Shown: in pieces, positions 1 to 6,325 of the stretch
How the letters are laid out: each line of letters begins with the position of its first letter
How positions within the stretch are numbered: the stretch's first letter is position 1
Source: Alphaproteobacteria bacterium
Lineage (GTDB): Bacteria; Pseudomonadota; Alphaproteobacteria; ATCC43930; CGMCC-115725
DNA: 7,580 bases
Assembly (NCBI GenBank): GCA_030039815.1
Contig: JASHUW010000098.1
Location: forward strand, 1-7,580
Direction of reading: 5' to 3'
Position numbers and translations under genes: made by a program
Notes under the pieces: generated by a model
Databases searched by the model: none
Told to the model about the DNA's origin: nothing
What the model saw: the letters and a program-made list of their open reading frames with translations, nothing else

Positions 1-2
1 CG

Positions 3-665
3 GCAGTTGTCGCCGGCATCTGGGCGCTGCCGCATGGCGCGATCTTCCAGGGCTGGTTGCCGCCGTGGCTCGATGCGGTGGCCGGTGCGCTTGTCTGGGT
101 CTGGTTCGTCAATCTGTTCAATTTCATGGACGGGATCGACGGGATCGACGGTAGCGAGACAGCGGCGATCGGCGTTGGCATCGTGTTGGTGGCAAGCGTC
201 GGCGGCCTCGATCTCAGTCTTGCCGCACCCGCCGCTACCATTGCCGCGGCGGCGGCCGGGTTTTTGGTCTGGAACTGGGCGCCGGCACGGATCTTTCTCG
301 GCGATGTCGGCAGTGTGCCGCTAGGTTATCTGCTGGGTTTTCTGCTGTTCGAGCTGGCGCTACGCGGCCAGTGGCAGGCAGCGCTGATCCTGCCGCTCTA
401 TTTCCTCGCCGATTCCAGTCTGACCTTGCTGCGCCGGCTGGCACGCGGCGAGCGCGTGTGGCAGGCGCATCGCGAGCATTTCTACCAGCGCGCCGTGCAA
501 CGCGGACTGTCGCATGACGCCGTCGTACTCAGGGTCATCGCCGCCGACATCGTGCTCATCGCTTGTGCCTGGGCGGCGGCGGAAGGGTGGGGATTCGCCG
601 GCCTAGCAGCCGCCGCGGCGACGGTGCTGGCGCTGCTCGTCGAGCTTGGTCGCGCCCGGCGTTGA
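3..665 (+). CDS. Glycosyltransferase family 4, polyprenyl-phosphate sugar-1-phosphate transferase (WbpL/WecA/MraY type), 5' partial
   Basis: This integral membrane enzyme would transfer a sugar-1-phosphate from a UDP-sugar to undecaprenyl phosphate, starting a surface polysaccharide repeat unit on the cytoplasmic face. The reading frame is open to the left edge, so the N-terminal helices are missing; 220 residues remain. Three family signatures are visible in order: the acidic motif NLFNFMDGIDGIDGSE (residues 37-52 of the fragment), FLGDVGS (98-104) and the basic loop AHREHFYQR (155-163). The last resembles the HRxHxYQ loop of WbpL-type enzymes rather than the HxHH-type loop of WecA or TagO. 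Hydrophobic segments alternate with these loops and the protein ends in a short basic tail. MraY is less likely because its NxxNxTDGLDG form is absent. The sugar specificity (for example FucNAc, QuiNAc or GlcNAc) cannot be read from sequence. The acidic motif contains an in-frame 9-base duplication, described under findings. purH follows after 73 bases. Confidence 0.9.
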   Translation, partial: AVVAGIWALPHGAIFQGWLPPWLDAVAGALVWVWFVNLFNFMDGIDGIDGSETAAIGVGIVLVASVGGLDLSLAAPAATIAAAAAGFLVWNWAPARIFLGDVGSVPLGYLLGFLLFELALRGQWQAALILPLYFLADSSLTLLRRLARGERVWQAHREHFYQRAVQRGLSHDAVVLRVIAADIVLIACAWAAAEGWGFAGLAAAAATVLALLVELGRARR

Positions 666-681
666 ACCTGACGTGATGCGC

Positions 682-710
682 TTGCGGGGTGACGGCAGGC
701 GGCCTATACC
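682..710 (+). promoter_or_regulatory. Weak sigma70-like promoter candidate for purH
   Basis: TTGCGG at 682-687 and TATACC at 705-710 are separated by 17 bases, the usual spacing. They lie 28 bases upstream of the purH start in the only non-coding stretch before it. The matches to consensus are modest (3 of 6 and 4 of 6). I see no purine-riboswitch-like fold or clear PurR operator. It is a candidate only; purH could equally be transcribed from upstream. Confidence 0.25.
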
Positions 711-738
711 GCAATCGTATTCTCGGAGATTGGCCGTC

Positions 739-2322
739 ATGGGGTCCGCGCCGCGTCCGGTACGCCGGGCGCTGCTTTCGGTCAGCGACAAAGCCGGCTT
801 GGTGCCGTTCGCGCGGGAGCTCGTGCGACGCGGCATTGCGCTGGTGTCGACCGGCGGCACCGCCAAGGCACTCGCCGACGCCGGGCTCAAGGTGACCGAG
901 GTCGCTACGGTCACCCGCTTTCCGGAGATGCTCGACGGCCGGGTCAAGACGCTGCACCCGGCGATTCATGGCGGGCTCCTCGCGCGGCGCGACCGGGAGG
1001 ATCATTTGGCTGCCCTCGCCGAGCACGGTATCGGCGAGATCGATCTGCTGGTCTGCAATCTCTACCCGTTCGCCCAGACCGTCGGCTCGGGCGCCAGCCG
1101 CGACGATTGCGTCGAAAACATCGATATCGGCGGGGTCGCGTTGATCCGCGCTGCGGCGAAAAACCACGAATTCGTCGCCGTGGTCACCGATCCCGGCGAG
1201 TACGACGCGGTGATCGCCGAAATGGAAGACCAGGGAGGCGCGATCGGAGAGGCGATGCGGCGCGTCCTCGCGGCCAAGGCTTTCGCGCTGACTGCCGCTT
1301 ACGACGCGGCGATCGCCGGCTGGATGGCGAAAGAGGAAGGCATCGCGTTCCCCGAACGCATCGCCTTCGCGGGCCGGCTCGTCGAGGTCACGCGCTACGG
1401 CGAAAACCCGCATCAGACCGGCGCCGTCTACCGCACCGACGACAAGCGGCCCGGGGTGACGAGCGCGCGGCTGTTGCAGGGCAAGGAGATGTCCTACAAC
1501 AACTACGCCGATACCGACGCGGCGTTCGAGCTGGTCGCGGAGTTCGCCGAACCGGCGGTGGTCATCGTCAAGCACGCCAACCCGTGCGGCGTCGCCAAGG
1601 CGGTGGATTTGTACACGGCTTGGGAGCGGGCGCTCGCCTGCGACCCGGTCAGCGCCTTTGGCGGGATCGTCGCGGTCAATCGCCGGCTCGACGCCGCGAC
1701 CGCCGAGGACATCGCCAGGATTTTTGTCGAGGTCGTCATCGCGCCCGAGATCGACGGCGCGGCGGCCGCGGTTTTCGCGCGCAAACGGTTGGTGCGCGTG
1801 CTGGTGACGGGCGGCATGCCGGACCCGGCGGCGGCCGGCCTCACGTTCCGGTCATTGGCCGGCGGCTTTCTGGTCCAGGGGCGGGATAACGTGGTCGCAG
1901 CGCCCGATATTCTCAGGACCGTCAGCCAGCGCGCGCCGACCGCGGCCGAGATCGCCGATCTGATCTTCGCCGACACCGTGGCGAAGCACGTCAAGTCGAA
2001 CGCCATCGTCTTCGCCAAGGACGGCGCCACGGTCGGCATCGGCGCCGGCCAGCCGAGCCGGGTCGACAGCTCGAAGATCGCCGTCGCCAAGGCAGGCGAC
2101 ATGCAGAAGGCCGCCGGACTGGCGGAGTCGCCGGTCAAAGGCGCGGTGATGGCGTCCGACGCATTCTTCCCGTTCGCCGACGGGTTGGAGGTCGGGATCG
2201 CGGCTGGCATCACCGCGGTCATCCAGCCGGGCGGGTCGCGCCGCGACGACGAGGTCATCGCCGCCGCCGACAAGGCCGGCATCGCGATGGTGTTCACCGG
2301 CCTGCGGCACTTCCGGCACTGA
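739..2322 (+). CDS. purH: Bifunctional AICAR formyltransferase / IMP cyclohydrolase
   Basis: This cytoplasmic enzyme performs the last two steps of de novo IMP synthesis: it formylates AICAR with 10-formyl-tetrahydrofolate, then closes the ring. The ATG at 739 gives 527 residues, normal for the family. It is preceded by GGAG at 725-728, ten bases away, and SVSDKAGL falls at the usual position near the N-terminus. An in-frame extension back to about 646 would overlap the preceding gene and adds no conserved sequence. The N-terminal MGS-like cyclohydrolase domain shows STGGTAKAL (37-45) and GRVKTLHPAIHGGLLARR (67-84). The transformylase domain shows RYGENPHQ (219-226), the catalytic Lys-His pair in VKHANPCG (K278, H279), KSNAIV (419-424), SDAFFPF (473-479) and the C-terminal VFTGLRHFRH. 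One small oddity: the loop usually written GAGQMSR reads GAGQPSR at 435-441. No frameshift or missing catalytic residue was seen. Confidence 0.98.
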   Translation: MGSAPRPVRRALLSVSDKAGLVPFARELVRRGIALVSTGGTAKALADAGLKVTEVATVTRFPEMLDGRVKTLHPAIHGGLLARRDREDHLAALAEHGIGEIDLLVCNLYPFAQTVGSGASRDDCVENIDIGGVALIRAAAKNHEFVAVVTDPGEYDAVIAEMEDQGGAIGEAMRRVLAAKAFALTAAYDAAIAGWMAKEEGIAFPERIAFAGRLVEVTRYGENPHQTGAVYRTDDKRPGVTSARLLQGKEMSYNNYADTDAAFELVAEFAEPAVVIVKHANPCGVAKAVDLYTAWERALACDPVSAFGGIVAVNRRLDAATAEDIARIFVEVVIAPEIDGAAAAVFARKRLVRVLVTGGMPDPAAAGLTFRSLAGGFLVQGRDNVVAAPDILRTVSQRAPTAAEIADLIFADTVAKHVKSNAIVFAKDGATVGIGAGQPSRVDSSKIAVAKAGDMQKAAGLAESPVKGAVMASDAFFPFADGLEVGIAAGITAVIQPGGSRRDDEVIAAADKAGIAMVFTGLRHFRH

Positions 2323-2330
2323 AGCTGATC

Positions 2331-2390
2331 CCCGACCCGCGCTGCGGGAGAGGGTGCCGTGCGCCTGAGGCGCGAGGCGGGTGAGGGTAT
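2331..2390. repeat. GC-rich palindromic spacer between convergent genes; REP-like element or bidirectional terminator candidate
   Basis: Between the purH stop and the cytochrome stop lie small perfect inverted repeats: CCCGC/GCGGG (2336-2340 with 2344-2348, 3-base loop) and GCGCC/GGCGC (2361-2365 with 2369-2373, 3-base loop). An alternative outer pairing joins ACCCGC (2335-2340) to GCGGGT (2377-2382). The GGGAGAGGGTGCCG and GGCGGGTGAGGG wording resembles a short intergenic repeat I recall from several GC-rich proteobacterial genomes; that is memory, not a search. There is no T-run, so an intrinsic terminator is not proven, but the convergent position fits transcription ending here for both strands. 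Confidence 0.5.
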
Positions 2391-2395
2391 TCGGG

Positions 2396-2926
2396 CTACT
2401 GCCCCTTGAACGAATTGATGTACGCCGCGAGCTGGTCGAGCATCTCGGGCGTCAGCTTGACCGGCACCATGCCCGTCGTGTGGTGTAGCGCGTGCTCGAC
2501 CTTGTGCGAGTTCCAGTCCTTGGCGTTCGCCATCTCGTGAAAAGATTGGCCGTCGGTGCCGAACAGGTGGCACGACGCGCAGATCCCGTCGGAAATCTCT
2601 TTGCCCGGCTCGACCGCCGCGTCGCTTGCCGGAGAGCAATTCTGCCCCGGATGACCGATCGCCCAGCGTTTGCACTCGCGCCCGTAGACCAGCGCCAGGT
2701 AGCGCTTGACCTGCCGCGCCTGGCCTTCCGGATAAGTCTTGAGCTCGTCGATCGCGCTGTGCAGCGCTTGCTGCTCGTTGGGGGAGAGCTCGGCGAGCAC
2801 CGCGCTCTGCGGTGTCAAGCCGAGCAGCGTCTGCAGGTATTGGTGGTCGTCCTGCGTCAGCCCGTCGGCCAAGGCCGTACGCGCCAGGGTCAGCGCCGCG
2901 AGCGCGACGGCGAAAGCGAGTTTCAT
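2396..2926 (-). CDS. Small secreted c-type cytochrome, single heme
   Basis: This 176-residue protein is predicted to be exported to the periplasm and carry one covalent heme for electron transfer. The start is the ATG whose complement lies at 2924-2926; it gives a clean Sec signal, MKLAFAVALAALTLARTALA, with probable cleavage after residue 20 (ALA|DG). The heme-binding CASCH motif is at residues 116-120, with H120 as one axial ligand. M153, in GMVPVKLTPEMLDQLAAYI, is in the normal place for the distal ligand, and the ending LTPEMLDQLAAYI is the usual C-terminal helix of class I cytochromes c. The region from about 21 to 110 is longer than in a minimal cytochrome c and resembles nothing I recognise. 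It includes two extra cysteines (C85, C97) that could form a disulfide. Its start lies 10 bases after the MlrC-like stop, so co-transcription is likely, although the Shine-Dalgarno signal is poor. The redox partner is unknown. Confidence 0.88.
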   Translation of the reverse strand: MKLAFAVALAALTLARTALADGLTQDDHQYLQTLLGLTPQSAVLAELSPNEQQALHSAIDELKTYPEGQARQVKRYLALVYGRECKRWAIGHPGQNCSPASDAAVEPGKEISDGICASCHLFGTDGQSFHEMANAKDWNSHKVEHALHHTTGMVPVKLTPEMLDQLAAYINSFKGQ

Positions 2927-2936
2927 CGGCTGGGTC

Positions 2937-4433
2937 TCACGAAATGTCGTCGAGCGGCCAGATCGGCCGGCGAACCTGGTCGAACAGCTCGGGCGAGTAT
3001 TGCGGCTTGCACAGCGCGCCGGTGTCGACCAGCACGATCTCGCGCGCGATCGGCTCGAACGCGGCGCGGAAATGCTGCATCGATTTGACCGCGACGGTCG
3101 GGTAGCGCGCCGGATCGACGCCCAGCGAGCTGAACTGGCCGAGATCGGTCGCCTGGCCGTTATTGGTGATGACGATGATGTCGATGCCGCCGACACGGAA
3201 CACCATCGACGGGCCGTAATTGCGCTCGACCCCGCCGCCCATCGGGCCATAGGCGATGAACCTGCCGTTGCTGAGGCAGATGACTTCGCCGGTCAGGGTC
3301 AGCGGGCCGCCGCCCATGCGCGGATCGGTCTTGCCGCCGATGGCCAGCGTCGCGGTGGCGCCGATGCCGGCGCGGATGCCATCTTGCACCGCTTGCGGGT
3401 CGCAGATCGCGTGGAATGCGACCCCCTCGACCCCGGCCTCGACGAGCCCCTTGAGGAGCGCGGTGGCGTCGCCGTATCCGCCGCCGCCCGGATTGTCGGT
3501 GAAATCGGCGACGACCAGCGGCTGGTCGCCCTTTTCGCCCTCGCGCGCGCGGCTGACCGCCTCGGCGACGCTCAGCATGTGCACGGTCGAATAGTCGCGG
3601 GTCTCCCAGGCATAATCCATGAAGGTCTCGGCAATCTCCTGCGGCGGCGGTGCGGTCCCGACGCCGCCCAGCTCGTCATAGGTCACCGTCACGGACGGGC
3701 CGACATCGCGAATATTGGCGAGCGCGAACCCGGCGCAGATGCTGACCACCAGCGCCTCGCCCGCATGTTCCAGCTTCTCGCCGCGTTCGATGAGCTCCGC
3801 CATCGGGCCCTTTTGCGTGCGGCCCCAGTCGAGCCCGTGCAGCATTGGACGCCGCGCGATGATCGTCTTCGGCCGGATCTTGCCTTGCATCGCGGCTTCG
3901 AGCAGCTCCGCGCCCTGCCGGGCACGCTCGTACATGTCGATATGCGGGTAGGTCCGGAAGGCGATCAGCGCGCTGGCGTTGTCGGCCATCTTCTGGGTGA
4001 CGTTGGCGTGCAGGTCGAGCGTGACGACGATCGGTATGTCCGGCCCGACCACGCCGCGCAGTCGTTCGAGCAGCTCGCCTTCGCCGTCTTCGTGGCTCTC
4101 CGTCACCATCGCGCCGTGCAGGTGAAACAGCACGCCGTCGATCGGTCCCTGCCGCCCCGCGCCGCGAAGAATCATGCCGGCGATGGTCTCGAAGGCGTCG
4201 TCGGTCACGATCCCCGATGGGTTGGCGTTGGCCGAGATGGGATGGATCAGCGTCCAGCCGTAATTGTCCGCCGCCTCGAACGTCGCGCCCATGGCCGAAC
4301 GCGTGCCGCGGAACACCGAGGGAACCTCGTTCTCGGTGTGGAAGTCGCGCTGCCGCCACAACGCCATGTCGGTCTTGACGATCGAGAAGGTGTTGGTCTC
4401 GTGCATGAACCGGCCGGTGAGCACGCGCTTCAC
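2937..4433 (-). CDS. MlrC (microcystinase C)/M81-family metalloenzyme
   Basis: This is a 498-residue member of the family named after microcystinase C, zinc-dependent amide hydrolases with an N-terminal DUF1485-type catalytic domain and a C-terminal MlrC domain. Residues likely to form the metal site are E12 in MHETNTFS (10-17), H106 in LFHLHGAMV (102-110), D140 and H142 in TLDLHANV (138-145), and H164 in RTYPHIDMYERA (160-171). Their order and spacing match the site I recall for characterised MlrC. The C-terminal part carries DNPGGGGYGDAT (313-324). No signal peptide is present, so it should act in the cytoplasm. I chose the GTG start (complement at 4431-4433) because a perfect GGAGG lies eight bases upstream and family members begin with a KRVLxGxFMHETNTF-like sequence. 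An upstream ATG at 4493 has no Shine-Dalgarno. Most family members sit in genomes without microcystin degradation, so the substrate is unknown; a peptide or other amide is the reasonable guess. Confidence 0.92.
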   Translation of the reverse strand: MKRVLTGRFMHETNTFSIVKTDMALWRQRDFHTENEVPSVFRGTRSAMGATFEAADNYGWTLIHPISANANPSGIVTDDAFETIAGMILRGAGRQGPIDGVLFHLHGAMVTESHEDGEGELLERLRGVVGPDIPIVVTLDLHANVTQKMADNASALIAFRTYPHIDMYERARQGAELLEAAMQGKIRPKTIIARRPMLHGLDWGRTQKGPMAELIERGEKLEHAGEALVVSICAGFALANIRDVGPSVTVTYDELGGVGTAPPPQEIAETFMDYAWETRDYSTVHMLSVAEAVSRAREGEKGDQPLVVADFTDNPGGGGYGDATALLKGLVEAGVEGVAFHAICDPQAVQDGIRAGIGATATLAIGGKTDPRMGGGPLTLTGEVICLSNGRFIAYGPMGGGVERNYGPSMVFRVGGIDIIVITNNGQATDLGQFSSLGVDPARYPTVAVKSMQHFRAAFEPIAREIVLVDTGALCKPQYSPELFDQVRRPIWPLDDIS

Positions 4434-4441
4434 GAGTTTCG

Positions 4442-4446
4442 CCTCC
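4442..4446 (-). promoter_or_regulatory. Strong Shine-Dalgarno site deciding the GTG start of the MlrC-like gene
   Basis: The complement reads GGAGG, eight bases before the GTG at 4433. No comparable site precedes the alternative in-frame ATG at 4493, so this site decides the start. Its outermost base (4446) is also the first base of the 15-base tandem repeat. Confidence 0.75.
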
Positions 4447-4475
4447 GTTAGCAAGCCCGCCGTTAGCAAGCCCGC
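4446..4475. repeat. Perfect 15-base tandem duplication in the MlrC-like gene leader
   Basis: The unit CGTTAGCAAGCCCGC occurs twice head to tail (4446-4460 and 4461-4475) with no mismatch. A shorter echo, AAGCCCGC, recurs at 4538-4545. It lies in the 125-base gap between the Ntn hydrolase stop (4559) and the MlrC-like start (4433), touching the Shine-Dalgarno. In the same gap, complement TTGACC (4504-4509) and TACACG (4482-4487) are 16 bases apart and could be a weak promoter, but the second element matches consensus poorly. Nothing else stands out in the gap. Confidence 0.85.
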
Positions 4476-4558
4476 GGCGAACGTGTACAGCATGGCGGCA
4501 CGCGGTCAATCGGCATGCGCTCGCCACGCTCGAACCTAAGCCCGCAGGGCCGGTCGCT

Positions 4559-6181
4559 TCACCACGCAAGCGCCCAGCCGTCGCGGCGCGGGTCGGAACC
4601 GGCGAGAAGCATCGTGTTCCCCTGGCCGTCCGGCTGGCGGCGAATGATCTCGACGCTGCACGGCCCGTCAAGATCGCCGACCGTGTCGACGGGGTGCCCG
4701 CGACGGGTCAGCTCACGCCGGACGTCGTCGGGGAAGCGGCGCTCCATCGTCAGCACATCGGGCCCGTCATGCGGATAGTTGGCGTATTGACCCGGCACCA
4801 TCGAGGTCCAGCGCGGCATCTCGGCCGCCTGCTGGGGGTCTAGCCCAAAATCGATCATCGCATTGGCGATCTGGAAATTGATCTGCACCTGGTTGTCGGC
4901 GCCGGGGGTGCCGAACACGCCCCATAGCTCGCCATCCTTGAGCACCAGCGGCGGGTTCATCGTATGCCGCACCCGCCGGCCGGGGCGCAGGTAGTTGGGG
5001 TGCGCCGGGTCGAGGTGCCAATACGCCATGCGGTTGTTCAAGAGGATGCCGGTATCGCCGGCCGTCACCCCCGAGCCCCAGGCGCTGTTGATGCTCTGGA
5101 TGCCGGAAACGGCGTTGCCGTCGCCGTCGGCGGTGCAGAAATAAGTCGTGTCGCCGGCGGCGTCGGCGAGCGAGCGGGTGGGCGCGGCGCGCGCCTTGTC
5201 GATGCGCGCGGCGAGCCGGCCGCAATACTCGGCCGACAGCAGCTCCTCGAAGGGCGGCTCTAGAGTGCGCGGATCGCTGCCCCAGCGCTCGCGGTCGGCG
5301 AAGGCGAGCTTCTTCGCCTCGACCATCGTGTGCACAAGGTCGGCCGAACCGAGCCCCATCGCCGCGACATCGAAATGTTCGAGGATCTTCAGCTCCTGCA
5401 GCACCACGAACCCGGTCGAGTTGGGCGGCGCCTGCAGCACCCGATAGCCGCGGTAATCGATCGCCAGCGGTTCCTGCTTTTCGGCCTGGAACTCGGCGAG
5501 GTCGGCGTCGCCGATGAGCGTCCCGCATTCGGGCCGCGCCGCGGCGAGCCGGCGGGCGAGGCCGCCGCGATAGAGGCACTCCGCGCCTTCGGCGGCGATC
5601 TCCTCGAGCGTGCCGGCCAGCTCGGGCTGCACGATCGTCGTGCCGACCTCCGGCGCATCGCCGTCGCGCAGAAACGTCGCGGCGCTGCGCCGGTTGGCGC
5701 GCAGGCAGGCCAGGTGCTCGCCGGCGAAATGGCGGTAGTTCGGCGTCGCGCCGAAACCGTCGCGCGCCAGGCGGATCGCCTCGGCGCAGAGATGCGCCCA
5801 GGGCAGCGTGCCGTATTCGGCGTGCATCATGCCGAGCCCGGCCAGCATCCCCGGCATCGACGCCGACAGCGGCCCGGTGCGCGGGATGCCGGCGGCGTAG
5901 CGCTCGGGGGTCGCGGCGCGCGGCGCCGGGCCGGTGCCGTTGAACACGACCGACTTGCCGCGTTTCGCGTCGAACACATGGTAGAACGCGTCGCCGCCCA
6001 AACCCGACATCATTGGCTCGACCACGGCCAGCGCGAGCGCGGTCGCTACCGCGGCGTCGATCGCGTTGCCGCCGGCCCGCAGCGCCAAGAGGCCGGCTTG
6101 CGCTGCCAAGGGATGATTGGCCGCGGCAGCGCCGTGCCGGCCGACGATCAGCGGGCGGTAGCAGCGCAATATCTCGTTCAT
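4559..6181 (-). CDS. Gamma-glutamyltransferase-family Ntn hydrolase, non-canonical substrate pocket
   Basis: This 540-residue protein belongs to the family whose precursor cuts itself to free an N-terminal threonine that attacks amide bonds. The predicted cut is in AAGDTTYFCTADGDGNAVS, between D344 and T345, giving subunits of about 344 and 196 residues. Other family landmarks are HPLAAQAG (23-30), GGNAIDAAVATALAL (37-51), EPMMSGLGGDAF (55-66), ILLNNRM (379-385) and the terminal AGSDPRRDG (527-535). It differs from true glutathione-cleaving enzymes. The Arg of the RExAPxxAT-like motif that holds the glutamyl carboxylate is replaced by NGTGPAPRAAT (81-91), the PLSSM motif is replaced by RVRHTMNP (403-410), and the GSPGG loop reads GTPGADNQ (424-431). 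There is no signal peptide, unlike periplasmic Gram-negative GGT. These traits recall YwrD-like or amidohydrolase branches (such as oxamate amidohydrolase), so ordinary glutathione transpeptidation is doubtful. The ATG at 6181 fits the family N-terminus; its Shine-Dalgarno is weak and close. Confidence 0.93.
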   Translation of the reverse strand: MNEILRCYRPLIVGRHGAAAANHPLAAQAGLLALRAGGNAIDAAVATALALAVVEPMMSGLGGDAFYHVFDAKRGKSVVFNGTGPAPRAATPERYAAGIPRTGPLSASMPGMLAGLGMMHAEYGTLPWAHLCAEAIRLARDGFGATPNYRHFAGEHLACLRANRRSAATFLRDGDAPEVGTTIVQPELAGTLEEIAAEGAECLYRGGLARRLAAARPECGTLIGDADLAEFQAEKQEPLAIDYRGYRVLQAPPNSTGFVVLQELKILEHFDVAAMGLGSADLVHTMVEAKKLAFADRERWGSDPRTLEPPFEELLSAEYCGRLAARIDKARAAPTRSLADAAGDTTYFCTADGDGNAVSGIQSINSAWGSGVTAGDTGILLNNRMAYWHLDPAHPNYLRPGRRVRHTMNPPLVLKDGELWGVFGTPGADNQVQINFQIANAMIDFGLDPQQAAEMPRWTSMVPGQYANYPHDGPDVLTMERRFPDDVRRELTRRGHPVDTVGDLDGPCSVEIIRRQPDGQGNTMLLAGSDPRRDGWALAW

Positions 6182-6195
6182 GATCCTGCCTATTT

Positions 6196-6292
6196 CACCA
6201 CGGAGGTCGCGGAGGCTACGCTAAGGACGCGGAGGTTAGATTGTCCATCCTCGCGTTCTCGGCGTGCCCCCTGCGCCCTCTGCGGTAAGGTG
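6196..6292. repeat. Long imperfect palindrome in the divergent intergenic region
   Basis: The left arm (6196-6235) and the right arm (6249-6292) are imperfect reverse complements around a loop of about 13 bases. Both arms share spaced blocks of the type CACC..CGGAGG..CGC.GAGG..ACGC..AGGACGCGGAGG when the right arm is complemented. The element fills most of the 144 bases between the Ntn hydrolase start (6181) and the dioxygenase start (6326). Its wording resembles an interspersed hairpin repeat (ACCACGGAGG...) I remember from various bacterial and metagenomic contigs. In RNA it could form a long hairpin in either leader. I see no transposase or target-site duplication beside it. A TATAGT at 6293-6298, just after the right arm and 27 bases before the dioxygenase ATG, could be a -10 element, but no matching -35 is evident. 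Confidence 0.6.
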
Positions 6293-6325
6293 TATAGTGG
6301 ATCGTTACGGCGCAGGGACGGTTCT

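Noticed and set aside
556..1575. Long minus-strand frame opposite the transferase end and purH
   Set aside because: It overlaps two well-supported genes and its low-complexity translation resembles no family. A similar minus frame at 1503-2675 was rejected for the same reason.
2396..3250. Longer version of the cytochrome gene starting inside the MlrC-like gene
   Set aside because: The extra N-terminus is out-of-frame MlrC sequence. The internal ATG at 2926 gives a clean signal peptide, which must sit at the N-terminus.
2937..4433. A microcystin-degradation (mlr) cluster
   Set aside because: Only an MlrC-family member is present. No MlrA-type CAAX protease, MlrB-like serine hydrolase or MlrD transporter is seen, and the family is widespread outside this pathway.
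2739..4451. A long open frame of about 570 codons on the + strand, opposite the MlrC-like gene
   Set aside because: It is antisense to a clearly recognisable gene, its Arg/Ala/Asp-rich translation shows no family motif, and long antisense frames are expected in GC-rich DNA.
4482..4509. Promoter for the MlrC-like gene (complement TTGACC, 16 bases, TACACG)
   Set aside because: The -35 match is good but the -10 matches only 3 of 6, and operon transcription from the Ntn hydrolase gene is just as plausible. It is noted in the repeat entry rather than called.
5330..6325. Upstream extension of the dioxygenase frame across the Ntn hydrolase
   Set aside because: It is antisense coding shadow plus the palindrome. 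Family length, the start motif and the Shine-Dalgarno all place the true start at 6326.
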